A stretch of 21,450 bases of DNA from Neisseriales bacterium (GTDB lineage: Bacteria > Pseudomonadota > Gammaproteobacteria > Burkholderiales > UBA11063): assembly GCA_008017145.1 (NCBI GenBank), contig SSGY01000009.1:1-21450 (forward strand), given 5' to 3'. The notes under the pieces are model-generated. The model was not told the origin of the DNA. It saw only the letters and a program-made list of their open reading frames with translations, and searched no databases. A program made the translations under genes and the position numbers. Below, one piece after another: positions 1-8,410 of this stretch (the first letter of the stretch is position 1; every line of letters begins with the position of its first letter).

Positions 1-265
1 GGAAATTATGTTTTTGCTGTCACACGGGCTTACTCAAGAGCAGTGTGCCCAGATTCAGGGTATAAGCAGAAGTACAGTTGCGACAATGATTAAAAATTTA
101 TGCATCAAATTTAAAGTTGCTGGTTCAAATTCTAGAGCGCTGCAGCAAATAGCATTTCAAAATGGGCATCACAGAATTATACCAAAATCATTATGGAAGC
201 CATGTGTGATAATCGCAGATTCAAAAGCCGCAAGTTACATCAATAGAGAGCTAGCTAGGAAGTAA
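1..265 (+). CDS. LuxR/GerE-type helix-turn-helix regulator, C-terminal part only
   Basis: The reading frame is open from the first base (codons from position 2), so the gene begins to the left of the window and only its last ~87 residues are visible. They show a GerE-like HTH: an LxxGLTQEQCAQ first helix, then ISRSTVATMIKNL, which fits the recognition helix of LuxR-family DNA-binding domains (family consensus ISEKTVKNHxxNIxxKL), then a further helix with ALQQIAFQNG. After the HTH there is an unusual basic tail of ~35 residues ending at the TAA at 263-265. The N-terminal sensor domain is not visible, so the signal cannot be told. The ATG at position 8 is internal to the HTH and is unlikely to be the start. 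I see no terminator between this gene and purL. Confidence 0.6.
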   Translation, partial: EIMFLLSHGLTQEQCAQIQGISRSTVATMIKNLCIKFKVAGSNSRALQQIAFQNGHHRIIPKSLWKPCVIIADSKAASYINRELARK

Positions 266-351
266 TTTACCATATACGATATATTTAAAGCAGATTTACT
301 CAACTGGATAAATATTCCTTAAATAATGTGTTATTTGCTAGTCCGTTTGTG

Positions 352-357
352 TATAAT
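352..357 (+). promoter_or_regulatory. Probable -10 element of the purL promoter
   Basis: TATAAT at 352-357, preceded by TG at 350-351, lies 74 bases before the purL start in the 153-base gap after the HTH gene. There is no good -35 box at 16-18 bp. The TTGCTA at 335-340 is only 11 bp away. Assignment rests on the perfect -10 hexamer and its position. Confidence 0.4.
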
Positions 358-371
358 CACGGGGAAATATT

Positions 372-392
372 GCAGCGCACTATGCTGCTTTT
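372..392 (+). promoter_or_regulatory. Small GC hairpin followed by TTTT in the purL leader
   Basis: GCAGC (372-376) pairs with GCTGC (384-388) around a 7-nt loop, and TTTT follows at 389-392. It sits between the probable -10 and the purL start codon. It has the shape of a weak terminator or attenuator, but the stem is only 5 bp. I see no PurR-type palindrome and no purine riboswitch core. Confidence 0.25.
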
Positions 393-430
393 AAATAAGC
401 TATACTAGATAATCAGTTATGGGTGATTTA

Positions 431-3400
431 ATGGCAAACTTTCGTATCTTTGTAGAGAAAAAACCGCAATTTAATATTGAAGCAATGCATTTGCTTGAAT
501 CTTTCAATAAAAATTTACATCTTAATTTAACTAAGCTCCGAATACTAAATGTCTATGACATTTTTAACATTGATGCAAATGAACTAAAACGTGCGGAAAA
601 TATCGTATTTGCGGAAGTTCCTTTGGATGATTTGTCATATGAACTAAAATTAGAAAATTCGCGACATTTTGCGGTTGAGCCCTTGCCCGGACAGTATGAT
701 CAACGCGCTGATTCCGCTTTGCAAGCTCTCAACCTTCTCTCCATCAATAATTCCAAACTAACTCTCACCACTGGCAAAATAATAATCCTTGACGCTCAAC
801 TAAATGATGAAAGTTTTAATGCAATTAAACATTTTTACATTAATCCCTTAGAAACGCAAGAAAAAGATCTAAGCCAGTTAACAAACCATGAACAAGTACC
901 AGATATTACGCCAGTACCAATTTATGATGGATTTATTGAGTTTAATGCACAACAATTAGCCACATTTAGACGCGAACACGGGTTGGCAATGACAGATAAC
1001 GATTTGCAATGTATCCAGAATTACTTTGCTACAACTGAACAGCGTGACCCAAGTGAAACCGAAATAAAAGTTTTGGATACTTATTGGTCAGATCACTGCC
1101 GTCACACTACTTTTGAAACGCATCTGGAAAAAATTGAGTTTGCCAAAGGAAAATATCAGCAAGTTTTTCAAGCTGTGTTTGAGAATTATCTAACTAGTCG
1201 TAAACAGGTGCACGGTAGCAAGCTAGATAAAAAACCAGTTACGATGATGGACTTAGCAACAATTTGTGGCAAGCAATTACGTGCTGATGGCAAACTTGCT
1301 GATGTTGAAATTTCGGATGAAATTAATGCATGCTCGTTATTTGTTGATGTTCAAATTGACGGTAAAACAGAAACTTGGTCACTACAATTTAAAAACGAAA
1401 CGCATAATCATCCAACCGAAATTGAACCATTTGGTGGTGCTTCAACTTGCGTTGGTGGCGCAATTCGTGATCCATTGTCAGGGCGTTCTTATGTGTATCA
1501 GGCAATGCGCGTTAGTGGTGCGGCTAATCCACTTGAAGCAATTGAAGATACATTAGCAGGTAAATTACCACAAAGCATTATCACGACTAAAGCAGCGCAT
1601 GGTTTTTCGAGCTATGGTAATCAAATTGGTTTAGCAACAACTCATGTTAAAGAAATTTATCATTCTGGCTATAAAGCCAAACGGATGGAAGTAGGTATGG
1701 TGGTTGCAGCTGCACCGTATGCTAATATTCACCGTGAACAGCCTGCTGCTGGCGATATGATAATTTTACTAGGTGGAGCAACTGGTCGTGATGGCTGTGG
1801 CGGTGCTACTGGTTCTTCAAAAGAACACGATATTAATTCTGCAGCTCAATGTAGCGCCGAAGTGCAAAAAGGCAATCCGATTGTTGAGCGTAAGATTCAG
1901 CGCTTATTTCGCAATCCTGAAGTAACTCAACTAATCAAGAAATGTAATGATTTTGGTGCGGGTGGCGTATCGGTGGCAATTGGCGAGCTTGCTGATGGCT
2001 TGGAAATTAACCTTGACTTAGTGCCAACTAAATACAATGGCTTGAGCGGAACTGAGCTCGCAATCTCTGAATCACAGGAACGCATGGCTGTAGTAGTTGC
2101 GGCGAATGATGTAGCTAAATTTATCAGCCTATCCGAGAATGAAAATCTTACTGCCGTGGTGGTAGCAAGCGTAACCAGTGATGCACGGGTAACTATGCAG
2201 TGGCATGGCAAAACTATCGTGAGTTTATCGCGTGAATTTTTAAATACCAATGGTGCGAGCTCTAGTGCTCAGGTCTGTGTCGCAGATACGGTGGCAGCAG
2301 TTAAATTTAGCCAACGTAATCTTAGTGGTGATTTTTCACAAGATTATACAAGTTTAGTACAAGAACTAAATGTCTGCTCGCAGCAAGGTTTGAGCGATAT
2401 GTTTGATGCTACTATTGGCGCATCAACGATCTTAATGCCTTTTGGTGGTAAATATCAGTTAACTCCTAGCCAAGTTTCGGCGCAAAAATTACCGATTTTA
2501 TCTGGTGCGAGCGATGCTGCCAGCGTGGCAAGTTTTGGTTATGATCCAGAGCTATCAAGCCAATCACCATTTCATGGTGCGGTTTATGCGGTAGTTGATT
2601 CGGTGGCTAAAATTGTTGCCAGCGGTGCGAATCATCAAAAAATACGTTTTTCATTTCAAGAGTATTTTGAACGCTTAGGGCAAGACCCACAAAAATGGGG
2701 TAAACCGTTTGCGGCATTACTTGGGGCTTACCATGCTCAGCAAGGATTTGGTTTAGCTGCAATCGGTGGTAAAGATTCAATGAGCGGTACTTTTAATGAC
2801 TTAAATGTCCCACCTACTTTGATTTCATTTGCTCTTGCACCGACTGATGCGACACAAATTATTTCAGCAGAATTTAAGGCTGTGAATAATTACGTTTATG
2901 TTTATTTACCAGAGTATGATAGCAATTTATTGCCAGATTTGGCTCGTTTAAATCAAGACTATGCGCAAATAACTAAGTTAATTAACGCGAAGAAAATTAA
3001 TGCCGCCTATAGCATTGGTTACGGTGGAATTGCCGAAGCCGTGTTTTTAATGGCAATCGGTAACAAGCTTGGAGTTAAATATAATTTTGAATTAGCGCTT
3101 GATTTATTTTGTGCTTATTATGGCGGCTTGGTGCTTGCCAGCGATACGCCATTAGATAATCCATTATTCCATCTTATTGCGACAACTAACGAGAGTGCCG
3201 AGATAACACGCGGTGATACGGTATTGTCATTGAATGAATTAATCAATTTTTGGCAAGCTAAACTCACGCCAGTATTCCCACTGACTAGTGAAGTACATGC
3301 ACCGAGCAGTAAAGTTAAATTAACCTCAGTTCCACGTGCCAATACTCAGGCTAAATATAAATTTGCTAAGCCTAGTGTGATTATTCCAGTTTTTCCGGGA

Positions 3401-4162
3401 ACTAATTGTGAGTACGATACTGAGCGCGCATTTAAAGCTGCTGGAGCTAAAACTCAGAGCATGATTTTTAATAATCTCTCGCCTCAACATATTAAGCAAT
3501 CAATTGAGTATTTGGCTGCACAGATTAACCAGTCACAGATTTTAATGTTACCGGGTGGTTTTAGTGCTGGTGATGAACCAGATGGCTCGGCTAAATTTAT
3601 TGCCGCGATTTTGCGGAATAGTCAAATTAAAGATGCAGTCCATGATTTATTAGCGCGTGATGGTTTGATTCTCGGAATTTGTAATGGCTTTCAGGCATTG
3701 GTTAAGTCAGGTCTATTACCGTATGGTGAAATTTGTGAATTGAGTGCTGATTCGCCAACCTTAACTCACAATCTAATCGGTCGCCACATTTCGCGTGTGG
3801 TTAATACTCGGATTTGTGCTAATCATTCGCCGTGGTTGCGATCTTTTGAATTAGATGAGATACATGCGGTTGCAATGTCGCACGGTGAAGGGCGCTTTGT
3901 CCTTAATCATGAATTAGCCAAGGATTTAGCAGCTAATGGACAGATCGCTTGTCAGTATGTTGACCTAGAAGGCAATGCGACGCTGGATGGTTACTATAAC
4001 CCGAATGGTTCAAACTATGCAATTGAAGCAATCACTTCGTTGGATGGTAGAATTTTGGGCAAAATGGGGCATTCTGAGCGTGCAGGTAAAGATTTATACA
4101 AAAATATCGCTAATGTGCAAAATCAAGATATTTTCACTAATGGCGTAAATTATTTTGGCTAA
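431..4162 (+). CDS. purL: Phosphoribosylformylglycinamidine (FGAM) synthase, long single-chain form
   Basis: PurL converts FGAR, ATP and glutamine to FGAM, the fourth step of IMP synthesis. At 1243 aa it is the single-chain form carrying synthetase and glutaminase domains, so PurS and PurQ are not needed. Order: N-terminal PurS-like region, linker with YWSDHCRHTTFET, two AIRS-like synthetase halves (FKNETHNHPTEIEPFGGAS; GGKDSMSGTF), and a class I glutaminase (FPGTNCEYD). The glutaminase triad is Cys1084 (GICNGFQ), His1214 and Glu1216 (MGHSER). GHSER and the overall sequence match the clade II PurL of Streptococcus and Clostridium rather than the ~1295-aa gammaproteobacterial enzyme, whose motif is PHPER. 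I chose the ATG at 431 because GGTGAT at 423-428 is a good Shine-Dalgarno match, whereas the in-frame ATG at 419 has none. It heads a purine cluster that is interrupted by three accessory genes. Confidence 0.97.
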   Translation: MANFRIFVEKKPQFNIEAMHLLESFNKNLHLNLTKLRILNVYDIFNIDANELKRAENIVFAEVPLDDLSYELKLENSRHFAVEPLPGQYDQRADSALQALNLLSINNSKLTLTTGKIIILDAQLNDESFNAIKHFYINPLETQEKDLSQLTNHEQVPDITPVPIYDGFIEFNAQQLATFRREHGLAMTDNDLQCIQNYFATTEQRDPSETEIKVLDTYWSDHCRHTTFETHLEKIEFAKGKYQQVFQAVFENYLTSRKQVHGSKLDKKPVTMMDLATICGKQLRADGKLADVEISDEINACSLFVDVQIDGKTETWSLQFKNETHNHPTEIEPFGGASTCVGGAIRDPLSGRSYVYQAMRVSGAANPLEAIEDTLAGKLPQSIITTKAAHGFSSYGNQIGLATTHVKEIYHSGYKAKRMEVGMVVAAAPYANIHREQPAAGDMIILLGGATGRDGCGGATGSSKEHDINSAAQCSAEVQKGNPIVERKIQRLFRNPEVTQLIKKCNDFGAGGVSVAIGELADGLEINLDLVPTKYNGLSGTELAISESQERMAVVVAANDVAKFISLSENENLTAVVVASVTSDARVTMQWHGKTIVSLSREFLNTNGASSSAQVCVADTVAAVKFSQRNLSGDFSQDYTSLVQELNVCSQQGLSDMFDATIGASTILMPFGGKYQLTPSQVSAQKLPILSGASDAASVASFGYDPELSSQSPFHGAVYAVVDSVAKIVASGANHQKIRFSFQEYFERLGQDPQKWGKPFAALLGAYHAQQGFGLAAIGGKDSMSGTFNDLNVPPTLISFALAPTDATQIISAEFKAVNNYVYVYLPEYDSNLLPDLARLNQDYAQITKLINAKKINAAYSIGYGGIAEAVFLMAIGNKLGVKYNFELALDLFCAYYGGLVLASDTPLDNPLFHLIATTNESAEITRGDTVLSLNELINFWQAKLTPVFPLTSEVHAPSSKVKLTSVPRANTQAKYKFAKPSVIIPVFPGTNCEYDTERAFKAAGAKTQSMIFNNLSPQHIKQSIEYLAAQINQSQILMLPGGFSAGDEPDGSAKFIAAILRNSQIKDAVHDLLARDGLILGICNGFQALVKSGLLPYGEICELSADSPTLTHNLIGRHISRVVNTRICANHSPWLRSFELDEIHAVAMSHGEGRFVLNHELAKDLAANGQIACQYVDLEGNATLDGYYNPNGSNYAIEAITSLDGRILGKMGHSERAGKDLYKNIANVQNQDIFTNGVNYFG

Positions 4163-4187
4163 AGATTTTATTATTAAGTGATATGAC

Positions 4188-4298
4188 GTGACTCCCAATA
4201 AAGTGTGTGTTTTTAAAGAAGTGGGAATCTATACTCTTCATCTTTGAAACTTGGATTTTTTCGGATTTATGGGTTCCCTTCTGAATGGGAGTGACCCA
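4188..4298. repeat. Paired palindromic intergenic repeat, dRS3-like
   Basis: The 197-base gap between purL and the next gene holds two palindromic units. The right unit, GTTCCC (4273-4278) - 8 nt - GGGAGT (4287-4292), has the exact layout of Neisseria dRS3 (ATTCCC-N8-GGGAAT) and extends to TGGGT/ACCCA outside (4270-4298). The left unit has ACTCCCA at 4191-4197 facing TGGGAAT at 4222-4228. The outer ends GTGACTCCCA and TGGGAGTGAC are near-inverted copies of each other. The structure could also end the purL transcript, though no T-run follows it. No other copy is visible in this window. Confidence 0.4.
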
Positions 4299-4359
4299 GA
4301 ATGATGAATCTAGTTGAGTATTCAGTTGAAAAATATGATGTTTAAATTAGGAGCTAAAA

Positions 4360-4620
4360 ATGCCTGAAATATCTAGATTTTTTGGAATGATTATCTTAAT
4401 GTATTGGGATGAACATAATCCGCCACATTTTCATGTTCGATATGGCGATGATAATGCTGTAATTAATATTAAAACTTTGGCGTTGATGGATGGCAAGCTT
4501 AGTAGAAGGGCTTTATCTTTGGTTTTGGATTGGGCTGAATTACATCAGAAAGAGTTATTGGAAGACTGGGATTTATGTCAAAACTCATTGATGCCCAAAA
4601 AAATTGAACCTCTAAAATGA
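4360..4620 (+). CDS. DUF4160 family protein
   Basis: An 86-residue protein with the DUF4160 hallmarks: an N-terminal MPEISRFFGMIILMYWDEHNPPHFHVRY-type start (seen here with WDEHNPPHFHVRYG), then a short strand region (NAVINIKTL) and a C-terminal helix with WAELHQKELLEDW. Function is unknown in the family. DUF4160 genes commonly sit next to DUF2442 genes, as here, and such pairs are often discussed as toxin-antitoxin-like, but I know of no demonstrated activity. A clear AGGAG lies 6-7 bases before the ATG. Six codons' worth of sequence separates it from the following gene, so the two are almost certainly co-transcribed. The pair is inserted between purL and purC and has no evident link to purine synthesis. 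Confidence 0.8.
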   Translation: MPEISRFFGMIILMYWDEHNPPHFHVRYGDDNAVINIKTLALMDGKLSRRALSLVLDWAELHQKELLEDWDLCQNSLMPKKIEPLK

Positions 4621-4635
4621 TATGGAGTGCATAAG

Positions 4636-4905
4636 ATGTTAAATTGGGAAATCAAGCAAGCTGTTTTTAACCCAGATTATTCAATTGATGTGCAATTTTC
4701 TGATGGAACTACTGGTGTTGTTAAAATTAGCCAAAGCCGATTAGTTAAGGTGTTTGCGCCATTACAGAATTTACACTTATTTTTACAAGGATTTGTTAAG
4801 TTTGGTGCTGTTACATGGAATGTTGGTGAATATGAGCTAGATTTAGCTCCAGATACTATGTATAAAGAAATTAAGAAAAATAATGGACTATATATTTTAT
4901 GTTAG
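4636..4905 (+). CDS. DUF2442 family protein
   Basis: An 89-residue protein with the DUF2442 pattern: WEIKQAVFNPDYSIDVQFSDG, split here as an N-terminal strand pair, then the typical FSDGTTGVV and a C-terminal GAVTWNVGEYELDLAPDTMY. The family consensus is a W-x-(N/G)-x-(D/A)-(I/L)-(D/A)-x-D segment, here TWNVGEYELDLAPD. It is the usual partner of DUF4160 and lies 15 bases after it. I prefer the ATG at 4636, 8 bases after GGAG at 4624-4627, over the in-frame GTG at 4627, which would overlap that site. The molecular role of the pair is not established. The last residues (NNGLYILC) are not part of the recognised domain. Confidence 0.78.
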   Translation: MLNWEIKQAVFNPDYSIDVQFSDGTTGVVKISQSRLVKVFAPLQNLHLFLQGFVKFGAVTWNVGEYELDLAPDTMYKEIKKNNGLYILC

Positions 4906-4928
4906 ATAATGAGCCAACATTATGATTT

Positions 4929-4953
4929 TATTTAAAAATAGTTATTTTAAATA
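4929..4953. repeat. Perfect AT-rich 9-bp inverted repeat
   Basis: TATTTAAAA (4929-4937) and TTTTAAATA (4945-4953) are exact reverse complements around a 7-nt loop, between the DUF2442 gene and the J-domain gene. It may be an operator or only AT-rich chance structure. GGAA follows directly, but it is too far from the next ATG (4984) to be its ribosome binding site. Confidence 0.25.
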
Positions 4954-4983
4954 GGAACGGTAAATTTATAACAAGTGATTAAT

Positions 4984-6156
4984 ATGACCAAAACAGCAAT
5001 AATTAGTATTAAAAACAACTCTGAAGACGTAGTCTTGCAAAAAGAGCAAAAACGCTTTAATAAATTGACTGCTGATATTAGTCGCCGCCGCAGAGAATTG
5101 CTTGAGTTAAATGATGCAATAGCTCAGCTTAAAATTAACTACGTAAAGAAGATTGTTCCAGTTCAAAATAAACACTCTGAATTAATCCAAGAGATGATTT
5201 ATCTGGCGGATGAAAATTTTGATAATAAAATTTTTACTAAAGCTGATCGTAAAAGTATCTGCGTTCTTTTAGATGAGTCAATCGGGAGTTTAGACGAGCA
5301 GTATATAAATGATAGAATTAAAGATATATTTGCTAGGCGTCTTGGTGAAAATTTTGATGATGTGGTAAATGAAGCTAATAGTTTTGCAACTAATAGAACC
5401 AAAGAGTTCCTTAATGAGATGTTTGGTATGGACGTGGATTGCGATGATAATGTTAGCCAAGAAGAACTTATGCACCGAGTTCGGCAAAAATTTATGGAGC
5501 AGGAAGAGCAAGAACGCTTAAGAGAAGAACAGAGCCCTAAACGTAAGAAAAGTGCCAAAACCTTAGCTAAGGAAGCAAGGGAAAAAGAAGCAGAAAAACA
5601 TCAAAGTCAATCAATACGTGAGGTCTATCGTCAACTTGCTAAGTCACTACATCCTGATCGAATCGCGAATGATGAAGATTATGAAACTAAAACGAAGCTA
5701 ATGCAGGAAGTTAATGCTGCTTATGAAAAAGATGATTTACTTACTCTTTTAGAAATTCAGCTTAAAATTGAGCAAATTAGCCAAGAGAACATTGATGGCG
5801 TAGCTTTGGAAAAGCTAAAGCATTTTAATGTAGTCTTAAAGCGACAATTTGATGAATTAAACATAGAGCTGCATAATGTTTCCACGCAACTAAGTATGGA
5901 ATTTCCTAATCTAAATTTATACGGTGCATTAACTCCAAAAAAAATCGAAATGCACATAAGGTCGCGAATTAAACAAACTAAGCAGATTGTTGAAGATCTA
6001 CAAACTCATCTGGAATTTTGGAAAATGGATATAAAACTATTTCGCATGTATATTCGCGAAGTAGTTGACTTAAATCAAGCTAATGATGATTTTGCGGATG
6101 AGTTATTTGAATTAGAACAAATGATGTCGGGATTTAAAAATAGTATGCGGAAATAA
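4984..6156 (+). CDS. Coiled-coil protein with an internal J domain
   Basis: A 390-residue, highly charged, helical protein. Residues ~208-265 form a J domain with the HPD signature at 223-225 (SLHPDR) preceded by the helix IREVYRQLAK and followed by EVNAAYEKDDL. J domains stimulate the ATPase of DnaK-type Hsp70 chaperones, so the protein probably recruits DnaK. There is no G/F region, zinc finger or DnaJ substrate-binding domain, so it is not DnaJ. Flanking regions (~10-75 and ~275-390) look like long coiled coils, and 165-205 is a K/E-rich linker. No signal peptide or membrane segment is seen. I chose the ATG at 4984 (GTGAT just upstream) over the in-frame GTG at 4975. Its client is unknown. 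It lies alone between the DUF pair and purC, with gaps on both sides. Confidence 0.75.
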   Translation: MTKTAIISIKNNSEDVVLQKEQKRFNKLTADISRRRRELLELNDAIAQLKINYVKKIVPVQNKHSELIQEMIYLADENFDNKIFTKADRKSICVLLDESIGSLDEQYINDRIKDIFARRLGENFDDVVNEANSFATNRTKEFLNEMFGMDVDCDDNVSQEELMHRVRQKFMEQEEQERLREEQSPKRKKSAKTLAKEAREKEAEKHQSQSIREVYRQLAKSLHPDRIANDEDYETKTKLMQEVNAAYEKDDLLTLLEIQLKIEQISQENIDGVALEKLKHFNVVLKRQFDELNIELHNVSTQLSMEFPNLNLYGALTPKKIEMHIRSRIKQTKQIVEDLQTHLEFWKMDIKLFRMYIREVVDLNQANDDFADELFELEQMMSGFKNSMRK

Positions 6157-6207
6157 AATATAATTTATGATTTTAAAGCATCAAGTAATTATTTCAAGCT
6201 GGATTTT

Positions 6208-6236
6208 TTGCAGCAATAAACTTGATTATAGATATT
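6208..6236 (+). promoter_or_regulatory. Possible promoter for purCFMN
   Basis: In the 105-base gap before purC, TTGCAG (6208-6213) and GATATT (6231-6236) are separated by 17 bp. This would let purCFMN be transcribed apart from purL and the accessory genes. Both hexamers are imperfect in AT-rich sequence, so this is weak. Confidence 0.3.
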
Positions 6237-6261
6237 AACTATTAATTTAGAAGGAACCACC

Positions 6262-6969
6262 ATGGAAAAACGTGATTTTTTATACGAAGGTAAGGCTAAA
6301 CAAGTCTATACCACTGATAATCCAGATTTAATTATCATTCGTTACAAAGATGATGCAACTGCTTTTAATAACCTAAAAAAAGGTACTATTACTGACAAAG
6401 GCGTTATTAATAATCAAATTACTACTCGTCTATTTAATTTGTTGACGGAAAATGGAATTAAAACTCATTTTCATCAACAATTAAATGATCGTGAGCAACT
6501 TTGTGACAAAGTAACGATTATTCCGCTGGAAGTAATTACGCGTAATTTAATCGCGGGCTCAATGGCTAAACGCTTAAATATTACTGAGGGAACTAAACCA
6601 GCGAATACCGTTTTAGAATTATCTTATAAAGATGATGCACTTGGCGATCCGTTGATTAATGACCATCATGCTGTGGCGTTAGGTGTTGTAACTTATGCTG
6701 AATTAGAGCAAATTTATGCCATGACTTTGAAAATCAATGAAGTGTTGCAAAAATTCTTTGCCGAACGTAATTTGATTTTAGTTGATTTCAAAATTGAATA
6801 TGGTAAAAATAGTCGTGGTGAAATTGTTTTAGCCGATGAAATTAGTCCAGATACTTGCCGTCTATGGGATAGTGTAACTCAGGAAAAACTGGATAAAGAT
6901 CGTTTTAGACGCGATTTAGGTGGCGTGGAAGAAGCTTACCATGAAGTTTTACATCGTTTGAGTAATTAA
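6262..6969 (+). CDS. purC: SAICAR synthetase
   Basis: PurC ligates aspartate to CAIR with ATP to give SAICAR, the eighth step of IMP synthesis, in the cytosol. The 235-aa length is normal for the short bacterial form. Visible signatures are [11 protein letters not shown] near the N-terminus (nucleotide binding), the [15 protein letters not shown] core (~residues 91-105), [10 protein letters not shown] and [14 protein letters not shown] (~residues 190-205), the conserved SAICAR synthetase signature region. A strong ribosome binding site (AGAAGGA) lies before the ATG. The sequence is of the Firmicutes/short type with no PurE or PurK fusion. It starts a compact operon: purF begins 3 bases after its stop codon. 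Confidence 0.97.
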   Translation: MEKRDFLYEGKAKQVYTTDNPDLIIIRYKDDATAFNNLKKGTITDKGVINNQITTRLFNLLTENGIKTHFHQQLNDREQLCDKVTIIPLEVITRNLIAGSMAKRLNITEGTKPANTVLELSYKDDALGDPLINDHHAVALGVVTYAELEQIYAMTLKINEVLQKFFAERNLILVDFKIEYGKNSRGEIVLADEISPDTCRLWDSVTQEKLDKDRFRRDLGGVEEAYHEVLHRLSN

Positions 6970-6972
6970 GCA

Positions 6973-8400
6973 ATGCAAACCGACAAGATTAAATTTTATC
7001 CGACTAAGCCTAGCACGGAACTTAGTGATAAGATGGAAGAAGAATGTGGCGTTTTTGCGCTCTATGATACCAAACCAATTGACAATGTAGCTTATCTGGC
7101 TTATTGCGGTCTGTTTTCTTTGCAACATCGTGGGCAAGAAAGTGCTGGTATTACAGTTGCTAATCATGGACATCTTGATACGTTTAAAGGCATGGGCTTA
7201 GTTAGTGAAGTATTTAATACTGATGAACTAGTGCACAAAATTGGTAATGCGGCAATTGGACATGTGCGCTACTCTACGACAGGCAGCTCTAATTTGGCTA
7301 ATGCTCAGCCGCTTTTTGCTCAATCGGTGATGGGAGCAATTGCGTTGGCACATAATGGTAATTTGATTAATGCTAATCGTTTACGCAACGAGCTAGAATT
7401 AGACGGGGCAATTTTCCAAACCAGTAGTGATAGTGAGGTTATTCTTAACTTACTCGCCAAGCGTGCGCGTCTGGGCTTACAGCAAGCAATTAGTGATACT
7501 TGCAATACTATTCGTGGGGCATTTGCACTGGTGATGCTAATTGGCAATAAACTAGTTGCGGTACGTGATCCTTTAGGAATTCGTCCGTTATGTTTAGGTA
7601 AAATTCGTGGTAGTGAGATTCATGTTCTGGCGTCTGAGAGTTGTGCTTTAGATATCGTTGGCGCTGATCTGGTGCGTTCGATTGAACCGGGTGAAATGCT
7701 GATTATTGATGAAAACGGACTAACATCATATCGTTACGCCCAAAATACTCGTCGTGCGTCGTGCTCTTTTGAATATATCTACTTCTCACGTCCAGATAGT
7801 ATTTTGGACGGTCTCGATGTTTATCATGTCCGTGAGTCAGCTGGGCGTTGTTTATTTCATCAAAAACCAGTGGAAGCTGATGTAGTAATCGGTGTACCTG
7901 ATTCGGGTGTGGTCGCGGCGATTGGTTATTCCGAAGAAAGTAAAATTCCTTACTCGATGGGTTTGGTGCGGAGTAAATATATGGGTCGCAGTTTCATTCT
8001 ACCAGATCAAAATTTGCGTGAGCAGGCGGTTAAGCTTAAACTTAATCCAATGCGTCATGTAATTGCTGGTAAACGGGTTATTTTGGTTGATGATTCGTTA
8101 GTACGTGGAACTACTGCCAAAAAATTGATTCAATTACTGCGCGAAGCTGGAGCTAAAGAAGTTCATTTCCGTCTGGCATCCCCAATGGTTAAGAGTGAAT
8201 GTTTCTTTGGCGTTGATATTTCGAGCAAGGAAGAATTAATCGCTAGTAAATTAAGCGTTGATGAGATTTGTAAAGTTATTAATGCTGATAGTCTAGACTT
8301 TTTATCTTTGGACAATCAGCGTAAAATTTTAGGTGGTGATCAGTATTGTGATGGCTGCTTTACCGCAAATTACCCACTAGATGATATTGAACGAGTATAA
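6973..8400 (+). CDS. purF: Amidophosphoribosyltransferase (glutamine PRPP amidotransferase), Fe-S type with propeptide
   Basis: PurF makes phosphoribosylamine from PRPP and glutamine, the committed step. An Ntn-type glutaminase domain starts at Cys25 (EEECGVF) with LQHRGQESAGI and HVRYSTTG. The phosphoribosyltransferase domain carries the PRPP loop VILVDDSLVRGTTAKK and a VPDSGVVAA motif. Cys25 must become N-terminal, so a 24-residue propeptide has to be removed, longer than the 11 residues of B. subtilis. An in-frame ATG at 7033 would leave only four residues (MEEE) before the Cys, and GTGATAAG precedes it, so the true start is uncertain. Four cysteines matching the B. subtilis Fe-S ligands are present: C264, C410, C459 and C462, with the same 146-residue interval between the first two. 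This is therefore the iron-sulfur form, unlike the E. coli enzyme. It follows purC by 3 bases. Confidence 0.96.
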   Translation: MQTDKIKFYPTKPSTELSDKMEEECGVFALYDTKPIDNVAYLAYCGLFSLQHRGQESAGITVANHGHLDTFKGMGLVSEVFNTDELVHKIGNAAIGHVRYSTTGSSNLANAQPLFAQSVMGAIALAHNGNLINANRLRNELELDGAIFQTSSDSEVILNLLAKRARLGLQQAISDTCNTIRGAFALVMLIGNKLVAVRDPLGIRPLCLGKIRGSEIHVLASESCALDIVGADLVRSIEPGEMLIIDENGLTSYRYAQNTRRASCSFEYIYFSRPDSILDGLDVYHVRESAGRCLFHQKPVEADVVIGVPDSGVVAAIGYSEESKIPYSMGLVRSKYMGRSFILPDQNLREQAVKLKLNPMRHVIAGKRVILVDDSLVRGTTAKKLIQLLREAGAKEVHFRLASPMVKSECFFGVDISSKEELIASKLSVDEICKVINADSLDFLSLDNQRKILGGDQYCDGCFTANYPLDDIERV

Positions 8401-8410
8401 GGATTTAAAT

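Noticed and set aside
266..430. Purine riboswitch or PurR operator before purL
   Set aside because: No conserved purine-aptamer core or PurR palindrome (ACGCAAACG-like) could be seen, only a short hairpin.
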